DNA of 64,000 nucleotides from Apostichopus japonicus (GCF_037975245.1 NC_092573.1:1608001-1672000), one strand, 5' to 3'; positions 12,801 through 25,995 are shown, counted from the first letter of the stretch. Notes: generated by a model from the letters alone, not told the origin. Made by a program: numbers and translations.

Positions 12801-15800
12801 ACACCCAATGCCAAATATCTCATGAAGTCCCTTGTCTGTCTCTTCCCAGAAACCACTGTATAATTAAATTAACTTTCTTTTATATACCTTGTCCGCTCTA
12901 GGTCCTCTGCCAAAGACCTACTCCGATTTCTGGCGTCTGATATGGAGTGAACATGTTCTCACCGTGGTTATGACTACAAAGTGCATGGAGAGAAATAGGC
13001 AGAAATGCGGCCAATATTGGCCGGCTGAGAAAGAAACGACAAAGGACTACGGGATCTTCAGGGTTTCAAACTTGGAAGCAATCAGAGAAAAAGACTACAC
13101 AATCACCAGTCTACTCTTAAAAAACACCATGGTAAGAAATGAGTTTGATTTAAGCAACAAAACATAAATAAATATGGGTAGTAATGACCCTAGTTTGAAA
13201 AATGAAAGAAAAATAATTGTAACAAAACACCACTGGCAGTCATGAGCCTGGTCTTAGGCTGTGTTCACATTGGATAATGTATGCCAATCCACCTGAGATC
13301 ATGGTCCCATGACAAGGTAGATATCAGATCGCAGCTAGGTCAAAACCCCATATGAACGCACTCGTGCTCAGGATCTCGAGTCGGCAATGGATTAGATCAC
13401 AAGCCCTGTTATCAGATGAGTAGTGCATATGATCGCACTTGTTACCTGATGCAGTGTTTTATTTCTGTGTCCCCTTATGGTTAGTACATAACGATACTGC
13501 AACTCAGGGTGGGAAGTTTCACTATGTTGCAGCTGATAGCGACTGCATTGAGTGCCTCCACACTTTTCACTGTACAGAGTTTTTAAGGGTTTTCCTTGGT
13601 AGCTGGTACCTCTTTATGGTACCACAGTAATGTGTGTGGGAAACCTCGGCAGACACTTCTTAGGGATTTCACCAAGTCATCATTCACTAATTATGCAGAA
13701 GGAACAAGGCATGTTTTGCATGCATGTCAGTTTCAAACACTTGTTGGCCAAGCAAATAAAGACTGTTTCTCGAACAAACAGGGGTATGAGTTTTTAGCCT
13801 TTTTGGGCCTTGATTTCTTTCCGTAAGCTTCATCAATAACAGCCTATAGCTTTAGTAGGCTCGGGTTGAGACTTAAATTTAATGCATGGCAAATAGCAAG
13901 CTTGGTTACCCGAAGGAATGTAGCAAAATAACAAAGACCAATATCTACACTGTAGGAGAGATTTGTAGGTTTAAATAGCCAATAGAACACAATGATTTTA
14001 GGGAGTGCTACCAACTGATCATTTTAACTCTTTGGAGGTATTTTTATATAGCCTTTTATATAGCCTTCAATATAGCCTTTTACATAGTTTTCTTTATGAT
14101 GTCGGTTTTCTCGTTTCTAATTGAATAGGTGACAAATGAGAACAAAAGATGATAGTGCACATTGTTAACGACAAGACAGAACAATTAGTGACTCATTATG
14201 TTGTTCTGCCTAGCATGGCCTTGCAATGTCAGTTTCATTACAGGTTCCTACCATATCATTAAGCACTGGCATTGAAAGATAGTCAGCCATTTTGAATTCC
14301 TGCTGATATAAGCAAGTGTCATTACGTGTGTGTGACTTGCCAATTTATCAATGTAAATATCAATTGAACTATACATAAAAGCAGGTAGTAGCGCTGCAAG
14401 AGACCAGTTTGCCTTAAAAGAGCACAGAAATATGTATTTAACGAGCTGCAGTAGTATCACAGGTTTTAAATGCTTCAAGACTTGTAGTTTAACTAGTTTT
14501 AGAAACGGTTAGTATTAGCAACGGCCAACTCCCCAGGACACAAATTAGGTTAACAGGGGCTCTGATTAGTTGTCATTGTGCAATCAATATAATTATTAGT
14601 TAATTAAAACTACCAAATGTTTGAAGACCTAACCAGTTCTGGGCAGAACCAGACTGAAACCTGTGTAAACTTGATATACTACATTGTAGTGCCTATGTCA
14701 AGTTTTTCAGCACCATTTCTTGGATGGACGTTTGTTTAAGTCAGATGCCACAATACCTTGCACATTATACAACCGAGAGTCTTATTATTTAATACTTTCT
14801 TTTCAATGGAGAACATTCAACAACCAAAATCTCACCCTTATTTTCCCCTTTTATACTCAAATTATTACTTTATTTCCAGACTGACGAAATAAGGCAAGTC
14901 ACTCACATGCAGTTCACCAGCTGGCCGGACTTTGGTACCCCGAATTCTGCGTCTGCCATGCTCCACTTCAGAAAGGAAGTTCGTTGGTATCAAAGCCAGG
15001 CTCTGGAGACGATGGATGTGGCTTGGACCGGCCACCCAGGTGGACCCCCGATCCTGATACATTGCAGCGCTGGTATCGGAAGGACAGGTATTGAAATCTA
15101 TCCTAGATCTCATTTGAACATATTGTATCACTAAGAACATGAATATTCATGTATTTTGGCTAATTGGTAGGTCTGTTCTGGTGGAAGAGGGGTAAATGCT
15201 GTGAAATAAAGACAAGTCTATCGCAAGATTGCACCATTCGGTGCAAAATACTTAAAGTGAATTTTAAAATATGGCATCTTGAATATTCTGCATGTTGCTC
15301 TCGGTTGTATTTTTCAAGTCTCTCCTACCTTATTGAGGATGATAAAGAGCACAAACTAAAACAGAGGCTATCTAATCAAGTGAAACAAAGTCAGTCTTTA
15401 GGAAATGCATTGGAGTTGCTGTGTTTAGATATAACAAAGATCCAACCAACAGCTTTAAAAAAAAAATTGTTAGATATTTATCGCATCACAAAACTTTGCA
15501 TGGCCATATGGATGAAATATAGTAGTGTCTGGCAGGCTGGTACCTCAAAACTCAGAATAGAGCAATCAAATGGTCCCTTTTATTGATGAATAAAGTGTAA
15601 AGTGTCTCAGTAATAAATGTTTGTGAAGATGTTGACTAAAATAAAATATATGTGGATGATTCTTTAATGCTTAAATGTCAAGTGTTTGAACCTCATTTTT
15701 TAAAAGCAGTCTTCAAAACAGCAACCAATATGTACTAACAAACTGCAAGATACCGTTCAAAGAAGATCGCCACTTTTCACATTTTATTGAAAGGAGTCGG

Positions 15801-17799
15801 TTAGGGTAGTTCCTTCCAATGCTCAACATTTTGACAAATTATTTTTGGTTTAGACAAGGTTTGCTTTCTTAATCACCCATCTGTGTTTGTGTGTGGTCGT
15901 TTGTTTGTTTATAAATATGCCTTCCCCTTCAAAGACTTGTTTTGCTAACATTCATGGTTTTCTAATGTCCTTTATACGTAGGATGACTCACTGTTTTCTC
16001 TTTTAACTCCATCCCAACTTTCATATGAGAAATAAACTTAAGCTCAGGTGACTGGTTTTAATTCTGCACCAAAATTGCTCTTAACCATATTAATTAATTT
16101 TGTAGATTAGAACTTTTTGAATATGCTTAATGTTGTGTGTACCAAGACTACGTACTGTGGATACTAGCATTTTGTGGCAATTTGGTGATTTAATTTCTAG
16201 ATATATGATAAAAGATAAATGATTTACATAATAGATAGTAAAGTCAGCTTCCATGGCAACTATCAGCTGGAAATGCCTTGTACGATTCTTTAAAAAAAAA
16301 ACTTCTAATCATTACAAGCCACGCAACTCTACTTAAAATAATAATTACCAATGAAAAAGTGGGTAAAGAGAAAATCAAAACAAACAGACAAAATACCAGA
16401 ATTTATTCTTGATAATTTCTGCTACCTTGTATCCCATGACAATAGATATATGAAACCCTCACACATCTCACAGACGTTGAGATTGATTTTCAGTAGTTCA
16501 GAAGCAAAAAAATATGTTTATCAATTTGACATCTTCTGTTGCCGCATCAGTAATCTTGAATATGAGGTGATCGTTATATTGGAAAGATGTGTTACCATGG
16601 CAATCTGATGTCGCTTCTTTTGTAAATAAATGGAAATTTTAAAAAGAAATTACTTATTTTGGTTATATTTGTCAAGAAATTGGAAGGTAGCAAAAAATGA
16701 TGAGTTTTTATTCAAATCCTCTTTTAAGTTTTGATTAATTTATTAATTAATTTATTTATTTTAGGGGGAGGGAGGAGAAGTTTTGAACAGAATTATCAAA
16801 TTATTATCAATTCGTAAAGATGGCATTAAAGAGTGGGACATTGTTGGATATATGGCCTTGTGGGGTGTGTATAATCTGTAGCATTTTGAAAACTAGCACA
16901 TTTTTTGTTCACATTCAGATTTGGCAAAAGAAAGTTCATGATCACATAGCAACGTTTGGTATGTCACATGTATTGAACACTGTTACTTCAGTTAGTTACC
17001 AAAATATCAGTATGTAAATGACAGTCATTTGTTATGGCTTAACGTGCACCTGGTCACTTCCTTAATACATTCCCTTATCTGTCCCCTTCTCCTGCTCCCC
17101 ATTAATATTCTGCAAATGTAACAGTTTAACCTTTCAGTCCATGCAAAAGAAGAAGAAAAAAATAGATAAAAAAGAGCTTGTAAGCAGAGTAATTTGCCTA
17201 GAATAGGATTGCAATACACACACTGTACACTGAAACTAAAAGTATCCCATTCAGTCTAATATCATCTTGCAAAAAATAAAGCAATATCTGTATTATTATA
17301 TAAATGACTTCAGACAATGAGGCAAACTTTACAACAGCAACTTCAGCTATTGCCCTTTGTTTGTAGATAAAATCTTGACTGTATGACAATACCCATGGAG
17401 TAGCTTTGTAATAACCATTGTGAAAGCAAAGAATTGTTAGATCCTACTGCTCGTTAGTAGAGCTTAGATTTAAAACAGCTAGTTTGTAATTAAATGGATG
17501 ACTGGAAGCTGCTAAAAATCAGGAATCATTAATTTGCCAACTTTATCTTAATGTCTCTCTTCTCTTCAGGGACGTTCTGCACGTTGGATATCAGCATGTG
17601 TCGTCTGGAGGACATCGGCACCGTCGATATCTGCAACACCGTCAGGAAGATGAGATCACAGAGAGCTTTCAGTATCCAGACACCAGACCAGTATGAATTC
17701 TGTTACCTCGCCCTCATAGAGTATGCACAAACCAAAGGCATGCTGGTCGGACTGGACCTCGACTTCAATGGCTACGAAGATATTGAGAGCGACGGCTGA
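3050..17799 (+). CDS. PTPN9: Tyrosine-protein phosphatase non-receptor type 9 (PTPN9/MEG2) orthologue, 5'-partial
   Basis: Five coding exons join in phase: 3050-3849, 11642-11802, 12902-13131, 14880-15087, 17570-17799 (1629 nt, 542 aa plus stop). The first begins with the last strand of a CRAL-TRIO/Sec14 lipid-binding domain ([13 protein letters not shown]). A roughly 193-aa Ser/acidic linker follows, then the LVEYV...YQEY...GTF segment typical of PTPN9, then a full PTP domain: [24 protein letters not shown], the WPD loop with its general acid Asp, the P-loop [10 protein letters not shown] with the nucleophilic Cys, and a QTPDQY Q-loop. Family knowledge: MEG2 is a vesicle-associated phosphatase whose Sec14 domain binds phosphoinositides. 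No catalytic residue is missing. The upstream CRAL-TRIO exons are not visible and probably lie before position 1. The long linker is the main difference from the human protein. Confidence 0.93.
4236..5190 (+). repeat. Higher-order tandem repeat in PTPN9 intron
   Basis: A block of about 130 bp beginning GCCATATACCTCTGTCAT and ending near TTATCTATGTTAATTCATAA appears three times, starting near 4360, 4657 and 4902 (spacings of roughly 300 and 245 bp). Between the blocks are short arrays of CACATA-type units such as CATACACATATACCCCTGC. The changing spacing comes from different numbers of the short unit. Short ORFs rich in Tyr, Thr and His here are repeat artefacts. Confidence 0.85.
8690..8850 (+). 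repeat. Interspersed repeat with hammerhead-like core (probable Penelope-type tail)
   Basis: The sequence TGTGTGTATTTGTCCCTT followed by TTACTGTAACTT also occurs, inverted, near 26540-26600. It is followed by CTGAAGA (8769-8775), a 5-bp hairpin GATCC/GGATC (8777-8791), GAAA (8792-8795) and TGTC, flanked by complementary GCCT (8765-8768) and AGGC (8800-8803). This is the order of a minimal hammerhead ribozyme core, except for one extra A before the hairpin. Penelope-like elements are known to carry such motifs. Confidence 0.5.
11642..11802 (+). CDS. PTPN9: PTPN9 exon: start of PTP domain (NRYADV, DYINANY)
   Basis: The acceptor is TCATTTGCAG and the donor G|GTACGT. The exon encodes [19 protein letters not shown] and then [19 protein letters not shown], the pTyr-recognition start of class I PTP domains. 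An ORF that runs further upstream through a poly-T tract is only open by chance. Confidence 0.93.
12902..13131 (+). CDS. PTPN9: PTPN9 exon: central PTP domain (FWRLIW, KCGQYWP)
   Basis: The acceptor is CCGCTCTAG and the donor ATG|GTAAGA. The exon encodes [19 protein letters not shown], the hydrophobic VVMTT strand and [11 protein letters not shown]. This matches the human PTPN9 order LENTYRDFW...VIVMTT...KCGQYWPLEKD. A split Gly codon joins it to the previous exon. Confidence 0.93.
13132..14879 (+). other. PTPN9 intron without recognised content
   Basis: I see no exon or complete mobile element. A short local repeat of ATATAGCCTTTT occurs about four times at 14045-14090. Confidence 0.6.
14880..15087 (+). 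CDS. PTPN9: PTPN9 exon: WPD loop and catalytic P-loop
   Basis: The acceptor is TTATTTCCAG and the donor ACAG|GTATTG. The exon encodes [16 protein letters not shown], with WPD at 14922-14930, and ends with [15 protein letters not shown]. The catalytic Cys codon is 15063-15065. The final Gly codon of the P-loop is split by the intron. Confidence 0.95.
15088..17569 (+). other. PTPN9 intron without recognised content
   Basis: AT-rich intron. A 140-codon ORF at 15164-15586 has no recognisable motif, no splice-compatible ends, and composition like the surrounding intron, so it is not called as a gene. Confidence 0.6.
17570..17799 (+). CDS. PTPN9: PTPN9 terminal coding exon
   Basis: The acceptor is TTCTCTTCAG and the stop is TGA at 17797-17799. 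The exon encodes [19 protein letters not shown], then [19 protein letters not shown] (the Q-loop) and an acidic tail ending GYEDIESDG. It aligns with the human C-terminus up to EYA..KGM, after which the tails diverge. Confidence 0.94.
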
Positions 17800-19045
17800 G
17801 GACCCACTCCCACACATCATGACTCCAAGTGGAGCTGGAATTGGTGATTCTTGACCACTCCCCCCCCAATCCCCCCCATAAGTGACCAACCACCAGAAGA
17901 AAACACTTTTCCATCAGTCAATATTCTGAAAGTTCAGGTAGCGTTTGGGTTCCCTAAAAATCCGTATGTCACATAAACCAGAAATATTTGTATGTTATTA
18001 GACAGTCAATTTCGACATGGGATTATTATCATAAAATTCCACAGACCAGTTTGAATCCAGATATTTCTTGTTGTGCATGGTTAAACTTTCAGCAATATAT
18101 TACCTACTCTCCAATGTAGAGAGGGCGTACACAAACATGTCACTTTTGAAACAATTATGGGACCATTAGCTTTACGTATGATATAGTGTAGTCTGACAAT
18201 GTCAGCCAATGGTATACAGAATGATCTTGGTCATGTCACTTGCTCAACCCTCCAATCTCAGTATGAGATGATGACAGTCTTAAATCGTAACAAAACTCCT
18301 GGAAGAGACCGTCCCTCCCTCCTATCCTGTATCGGTTCAGAGTCATCCTTCCCCTAAGGCTTCATATCCTAGCATTATCAGTCACCAAAGTAAGTTGATT
18401 TACACTTCCTCATTGACACGATATGCGATTCGTAACCGTTGAGGTATCACTGTGTGACAAAACTGCGACCAGTTTGTGTACTCTTATCAGAGGACTTTGG
18501 AGGTTTCATAAGGTAGTTGTTTCTCCATGAGCTTGCCACCGTCTCTAAACTTTACTCTTGCTTCATTTTCTTATGTATCAACAATTTTTGGTGTAAATTC
18601 TGTTCCTCTACCAAACCAACCTCTTCCCACTTTTCCTTTTTTTTTCCATTTTTTGCTTGCTTTTTCTATTATTTTATGATATATAAAGTAACTTATAAAG
18701 CAGGGTAAATCTTTAACTTAAAGATAAACAAATGCCTAAAACAGAAATAGTAAAGAAAACAAAAACAAGAATGCAACATCTTCTATTAGATAAAATTATA
18801 ACTTTGATTAAATAATATTTTTTCTTGTTAGAGAATGTAATTTTGTGACTTTGAAAGTTTGAAAATTTGAAAAAAAAATTTGACTTTTAATTTTTGTGTG
18901 TAATTTAAGCTTTAAATTATTTCATACTGTTATATAAATATATATATATTTTTTTGTGGAATACATGGTTAAGTTATCTATAGAAGTTGTCTTGGTATCC
19001 TCACTACGTAACAATCACTAGAGTGTTTGTGACATTAAAAATAAA
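17800..19045 (+). other. Probable PTPN9 3' UTR
   Basis: The stretch after the TGA becomes strongly AT-rich. The first clear AATAAA is at 19040-19045, so the transcript may end a little after it. Length is inferred from the signal only. Confidence 0.45.
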
Positions 19046-19099
19046 GAACATTAATAACATTTCTCTTGTTGCTAGACAACATTTGGGAAGAATATAAAA

Positions 19100-19720
19100 C
19101 TGAACATTTTTAGCTCAACTAGTTGAGCTATTGTCATGGCAATAGGTCTGTCAGTCTGTCTACAATGGTTGAAAAGCCATTCCTCAAAGGTGTTTTGTTG
19201 AAGTTTTACCAGACTTGGGGAATTTGGAATATACATTAGGGCGGTATAAATTTCATCCACAAAAATACTCTTGTGGATGAAATCCACAAAAGTATGTCTA
19301 AGGTCATTTGGGGTCATGAGAGGTCAAACAGTGAGTTTGTGCAAAAGCCTACTCCTCCTGAGCTGTGTTTGATTTTGATGAAACTTCATCGTACTTATCA
19401 GCTAATTATGGGTCAAAATATCTGTTCTCTTGTATTGGGTTAAAAAGAAGGTTAAAACAGCAGAAATCATGTAAACATTTTCTTTTCCAAGGTTATATGT
19501 TTGCTTTTGATCAAACTTTAGTCATACTGATCAGCAGATGATGGGTCCTAATGGATAAAACTTAAACTTTCAGGTCAAAGATCATTTAGGGTCAAAAGAG
19601 GTCAAGGAGCTGAACAACATTAAAGTCTACCTCGTAGGGTTTGTTTTCATCTGACCAAACATGATCATTGTGATAAGCAGATGATGGGTGAAAAAAAATT
19701 GTACTTAGGTTTGTTTAGTC
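19100..19720. repeat. Interspersed repeat rich in AGGTCA half-sites
   Basis: The block opens with a palindrome (TAGCTCAACTAGTTGAGCTA, 19112-19131). It then repeats phrases such as AGGTCATTTGGGGTCATGAG and AGAGGTCAAGG, each followed by text meaning 'tcaaactt..tcatactgatcagcagatgatggg'. At least three internal sub-copies are visible. Related short pieces lie near 43365 and 47595. No coding capacity is apparent. Confidence 0.6.
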
Positions 19721-22700
19721 CAGTTTCTTGGTAGTTGTAGACACTTGCAATGCTACAATATTGTATGAGAGTTGAGCTGCGCATCATGGATGCTACAGTT
19801 TGACGATATTTAACACATGTAATGCAGTTGCCATTAGTTTGATGTCGTATTCTGACCTCCAATTAAAGTTGATAGAAAAATATTCCGAATTTTGTTTGCC
19901 TTCAGAACATGATCGTTCTGTTATGAGATTGCAGACTCAAATTTATCATCCTATTGACTTACATACTAAATCGTTGTGTGGTCTCAAAGTCCTTGAAGAA
20001 ATTCTTACTTGCTAAACCGGGAACCTATCACTGGCCATATATGCCATGACAGCATAATGTTTCTCTCCCTGGTTATACATGGCCTTAGGAGCAGATATGC
20101 TTAGGGATCAATCTCAAGAAAGCTATGGATTCACTCCCTTGAATAATGAAGCCCATATGTGGGGGTCCATGGAGCCCTATTGCTATGGAACAAATATATT
20201 TATAATAAGTGAACATTTAAACGTTTTTCCAATTACAGAGAAAAATGCATGACTAACTCCACGTTTTAAAACAAACATGTGGAGAGAAAATGTCAGTTGT
20301 TCTCTTGCCAGGATTAAGAGAGGTTGTCAAATGACCTACAAATTTCCATTAGAAGCTTTTTGAAGAATTAACATATTAAAATATTTCTCATAATAGTAAA
20401 TGTTTCATTAAATTGTGTATGTTTATAAGGAAGGAACAGAAGGGAGAATAGAGACATTATTTCTAAAGAAAAAGAAATAGGAAAATTGTCATATTCTTGG
20501 GTTCATATTATGAGCTGGTCATACCAGTTAGAGGTGAAGATGATTGCAAAAATCTTACACACGGTGCTTTTTTAACAATTTGTAAATATAACTTTAATTA
20601 ACTTGTGCGAAAATGTGTAACATATAAAAGAGACCATGGAACATTGTTTTATTCTTTCAAATGTCAAGGTGTAAGGTTAAGATTATGGTTAACACTGTTT
20701 CCTTTATTTTTTTTTTGGCAGGAAGGTTAAAACTACACAGGTGTAGCCTTTTGAGATGTAATATTATATCACTCTGTATGTAATATGTTTCTGAGTGTTA
20801 TATTATGATCCTTTGTTCTTGCAAACACTATGCTATGGGTAAAGTTTAGAAAAGGAAGTTATAATCAATATGGCAAAATTCCCCTCCCCCGCTCCCCACA
20901 CCCACTCCCCTCTCAATACCTTATTGAAAGCGAAAGTACACTGTGAAGCAATACCCCAAATGACATGGCATATTTTGTGACACTTAATATCAGAAACCTG
21001 ATGGAAACTGGTGACAGATGGAGTGGTTAATCTTTGGGGAATTACGATAGGTTTGTTTGGCTAGGATACGGTAGGGGATAGATATTACGGGACCAGTTTT
21101 ATATGACAACTGACAAAGTGTTAAGAAGATGCTGGAAGGATTTTGACATAAGCCAGTAATATGTGAAGTCTAAATATTGTTAATTTTTCATTGGCAGACT
21201 CTATATTTCTCTTCTGTTTATGTATAAGCTTCATATTGTCTTGAATATGTCACAATGTAATAGTAGCAGTAGCATACGTGATGAGCTTCATGAAAACAAT
21301 TACCGTATTATTTTAGTCCATCGAAAAAGGCAACATAAAAAATTCACTTAAAGAGCAAAAAGTGAAGGCTATGAAAATCAATTAATCAGACATGAAATTA
21401 TAATTTGGGGAAGATTAAAGTTTTCTTGTATTGGATTATGCATGTTAATAGTTCCAAAATGTTGTATCTCTTTGTATGATTGAGGATAATTCAATGAAAA
21501 TCAAAGAACCAACCAAAGGATTACCGGGACTCTCCAGCATTCTAGCTGAGGGCGCTGTTACAGATATCCTAACATGTGTGATCTATACTCTTCACAAATC
21601 AAAGTCTGAATCAAAGGAAAGTGATTGTGTGAAAGCGCAGCACACAACAACGTGCAAACACGTGGGGCTAGTTTCGTATGAAGTGTCCCCTTTTGGAAAG
21701 CACAAGTCAAGGTGCTTGGATGTTGGAAATTCCAAAAAATGTCATTGCATTTCTAAAGTAGTGAAGGTTTTGCCCACAGAGAATGATAAAGTGACTTGCG
21801 TTATATGAGAATCAAGTTTTCAACTAGACTTGAGTCAGGACAATTTCTGGTTATGACTCAACTCACCTTAAATATGAAGTTACTTGTTTAACAACTCTGA
21901 CTTTAGAGGTCCTTAAGTCGAGCGTTCAACTACAAGGATTGAAACTTGTATCAGTTTATCAGGTATAACGTACTACATCTTAATACTTCATTGCAATCTT
22001 TATGACAGGTAACTTGATCTTTGTAAATAAATGGTTGATGAAGATGTATTATTTGCTTTCAGTAGTCGGGGAGGAAAGAACTCTTCATGGTCCTTGACAA
22101 GAAAGGAAAAGACTTGACATAATCATCTCCTCTCATCTTCTGCCAGTAGTCCTGTCTCTTAAAGTGCAGTTGGAGTAAATTGAAAGTTTGAAAAAAATAA
22201 GTTTCAGTAATTTGTCACAATTATAGTCAATTCAGCAATTCTTTGATGGCAATTTGATAAGTTGTGTTTACAAATGTTCATGGTGGCATAAACCGACCAA
22301 GATATTGTTTGTTGCTAATGAAAATGAGTGAGTTTTACTTTGAACTCTGACCTGACACACAGATACCATAGTCGATTGATTGTAGTAAACCCAGGATTAA
22401 AGGGTAATCCACCAAGTTGAGTCATTCTCACAGAAGTACTAAAAGTAGACAGAAGAAGTTTTATGAAAGATGCCCATGTTGCTACCCATCGGAAAAATCG
22501 TTTTACAATTCAGTATTAGTTGTTACTTTTTGAAAGTAGAAAAATTGTTGTGTCATCATCAACTTGTGTCTGTATAGTAATATAAAGTTATGAAGCACAA
22601 GTATTTTTGCCTATATAAGTTATTACAAACTCAAGTGTAGAAGTAAATTAATGTCTCTTTATTGGTTTATTTAAGTTGTATTTTTTTATTTCTTATTTTT

Positions 22701-23092
22701 ATGGTTATTGTTATTCTAAGAATCCATTAGGGGTTCAACATGTATAGATGTGGTATGTACATAACTCACATTCTAATAAACTGAAACATATGTGGCAATG
22801 AAAATATGAATGGGCAATTTCTTTCTATTTTTTTTCTTTATAAGAAAAAAATGGATACATTGCCTCTTCTTCCCCATATTTTGATTTCTTATTTTGTTGT
22901 TATGTTATACGGTTTAAAATACAAATATTTGTTCAGCAGGAATATAAATATATGTGTTTGCAAAAAAAATAGCTACCTGGAGTTTTCATATCATTTGAAC
23001 TTTGTGATTTTTATCCTTTCACATATCATTTGTTAATATTGTCATCTAGGATGCTGTAGGAGCTGTTGTTGTTTGGTTACTTTCCAAAGTTG

Positions 23093-23260
23093 GTGACCAG
23101 GGGTGGCAGAGCCTGGGGCACAGGGAGCACCTGTCCCTCCAGTTTTGTAAAAAAAAACTTAAAAGTGTCCTTCTTTATAAAAATTAAGAGGGAAAAAGAG
23201 AAATTTAAAAGTGCCTTTTTCAGTATATTTTCATGCTGGAAACTTTTGTAGTTAATGCAC
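23093..23260 (+). repeat. hAT-type transposon end fragment
   Basis: GACCAGGGGTGGCAGAGCC, then GGGGCACAGGGAGCACCTGTC and AAAGTGTCCTTCTTTATAAAAATT, resembles the left end of the element at 58796 (GGGCACAGGGGGCACGTGCC ... TGTGCCCTTTTTCTACATAAAAATT). The other end is not visible, so this is a decayed or truncated copy. Confidence 0.5.
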
Positions 23261-25907
23261 AGAGCACCCACATTGTTGGAAACATTTGAGAGTAATTTGA
23301 GATAATATGCTCTCTCAAAGTCGTCAAGTTCCATTACCCTCAAAAGTTTTTGTATGAATCTCAGATTATCGATAATGGTTTATTTATTGCAGGAATGTTC
23401 ATGATTTTGGGGAGATGCTTCTTTGCATGTCCTTCCCCAGGAATGCAAGATGTTTAATATGGAACGACCACCAATCTGCAATCTAAACATTTCTTAATTT
23501 TCTTTTAGATCAGTCATGTGCAGCTGCTTACACTCTTCCTATACTAACCCAACCCAGCACCTTCACCCCACCCCATCCCACCTCACCCACCCTACCGTCA
23601 CTCCCTCATCATGTCCATTCAATGGCCTCTTATTATGTGATGAAAAAATCAACTGAATGAAAAGAAAACATCAGCATTCATTCAATGTAGGTTCTGTCAA
23701 ATCCTCGCCTTATAATAGGATAATAATAGATGACTGAGTTGGGGTTGGGGGATCCTGTCATTTTTGTTTTTTCGGACAATTTTTCGAAACAAATTCCCAC
23801 CAACTCAGTTGAACTGCGCAAGTATTATGGATGTAGACACAAGTGCAGTGCACAGGTGTTTTCAAATGTGGATGGGCTAATCCTAAGTTTCCCCGATTAT
23901 TTCAGATATTTCAGAGGTCAACCTTTACAGTGGGGGAAAGGTTAATGATTGATGGTAAAAGGAGGGCCTGGCCCTGTGGGTCGTTAAAGCGTTATCACAT
24001 GTAGGAGGGGAGAGGGTCTGGTAATCTTCAGATCATCAGTTTTGACTAATCATAATTTTATAAAGTAAGAGGTGAGCTGGAGTCGTTGAACTGTGGACCC
24101 CCATGAATTCATATTTTAATCTTTCAACTGGTCAAACTTTGTGGGCGACTTTCTGAGTGCAGTACTGTATTACTTCGATGTATTTGATCTATACATATTA
24201 GAGGTGCAGTGGCATGAGCCGTCTCTACTAGGTGGTTTCTTCCAAATATCAATCCGCCCAAATATTAGTTTCCCTCAGAAAAAAAGTACAAAATGTAACA
24301 TCAATTTCCATATGCTACCAATAGGATTTTTTCCCGCTTCTTTGTTGCTTGGATGTTGGAAGCACACAAATTGAAGTACATGTGGTGTGAAAACTTGGGA
24401 AGTATTTGTAATGTTTAGACAACACTGTGACTACAAAGAGCAGATTATGGAATTTGTATAATGGGCTTGTTTTCAAGTTACGGAGCCTTGGGCTGTCGTT
24501 GATAGAAGATCTACATTATCATGGTACGGCAATTGAAAACGCCTTGAATGGTACAAGGCCTTAGCCTAACAAAACTACTTCAACGATTTCTTGTGTAAGT
24601 GAATGTGCATCAGTCGTGGGCAAATCTTTCAATCAATTAGATAAGTTAACTATATGTCTCCCTCTATTTTGCACCAAGTCACGAATGGCTGAATGCGTGT
24701 TGTGAAAAAACGACGATCTATTTTTATCTTTTTTATTTTTATTTTTATTATTATTATTACTATAAATTATGTTGCATTACACATTTAATGATTTTGCAGT
24801 GTACAGGTTGGCCAATAGGTTTTACTTAATTAAGCTGTTAGCTGTAAACTCCAATCATTTCAATTTGTTTCGTTTTGCTCAAGATGTGGTTAATTATAGA
24901 TAATTGATATTTACCATAGAACATTACGCCAAGATATGCGACTAACGGGCGGCTTATATGATGTTGTGAATTGAAAATTTGCCCCCAAAATATCATCTTT
25001 TCAACAATCTTATAGATTTCTCACATTTGGATTATTGTCTTTCTTGTCCTAATCTGAGTATGAATGACCTAGCTGTACAAATAAAATGAAAATAAATACA
25101 TATTCAGCTCAATACCCATGACAACAGTGTTGTCTTTGTAGTTAAAAGTATGCTATATTGGCCCCACGTATGCTAGATATTAAAATATGGTCACCTTTGG
25201 TCAAACTTCTTAGACTGTTTTTATTACAACCTTCGAGGAAATTTTCCTCACTGGGACATTCAGTTATGTTGTGTGTTCCTTAGAAATGTCTGAGAACAAT
25301 TTTAAATGGATAAGACCTCCAGGAAAGTACTTTTTGAAAACTTCTAGCAATTATAGTGTGCTATAATTTGGGATTGAAATGATTTCTATCAGGCTGACAT
25401 ATAATATTCATATTGTGGATAGAGAAAATAGTTCTTTTTGATCTATAGTGGGTGGAAACAAATTCAGAATTGTTGAAACATCTTATTCCTGCTAAGAAAA
25501 CCACGTACCCTATACCCATTTTTTTATGTAATGCATGTACCTACTATAGTCTGGCAGTGTATCAATTCCCATCTCGCATCGTATTATCTAGATTAATTTC
25601 ATCATTCACGGAAGCGAAGTGGAATGGGCCACTTATATCCACCTTCAAATACTACAAGAACCCCACACAGAGGCCGGTCAAGGATTTGCAAAAAAGCGGA
25701 CTCACATATCATTGGAGGTCCTCCCGGGAATTTTTTTTTTTTTAAACTTGAATGGATAAGGCATATCTATGCTATAAATTAGGTTTATGATCTACACACA
25801 AGTTTATGCTAATAACTGCTTTTTCTCTTTGTGCGGATTGAAGGGAGGTGGGGGGGGGGGGGTTGTACACCCCATCCCCTCTGGATCCGTGCAAAAAGTG
25901 CTTCTAG

Positions 25908-25995
25908 GCCAGGGGTTCTCCGAAACATTTCAATCCGGCCCGAGAAAGATACATTGGCCCACGTATTGCTGCAACTTAGTATGCGGGCCATTAAG
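25908..25995 (+). repeat. hAT-type transposon end fragment (CAGGGGTTCTC)
   Basis: CAGGGGTTCTCCGAAACATTT resembles the terminal sequence found on many hAT/Charlie-type elements (CAGGGGTTCTCAAACTTTTT). It is followed by CGGCCCG...GGCCCACG. A matching opposite end is not evident nearby. Confidence 0.45.

Noticed and set aside
15164-15586. 140-codon ORF in a PTPN9 intron
   Set aside because: No recognisable motif, composition like the intron, and no compatible splice sites at its ends.
21476-21808. 110-codon Cys/Lys/Ser-rich ORF
   Set aside because: No signal peptide, domain or regular Cys spacing; likely chance in a non-coding stretch.
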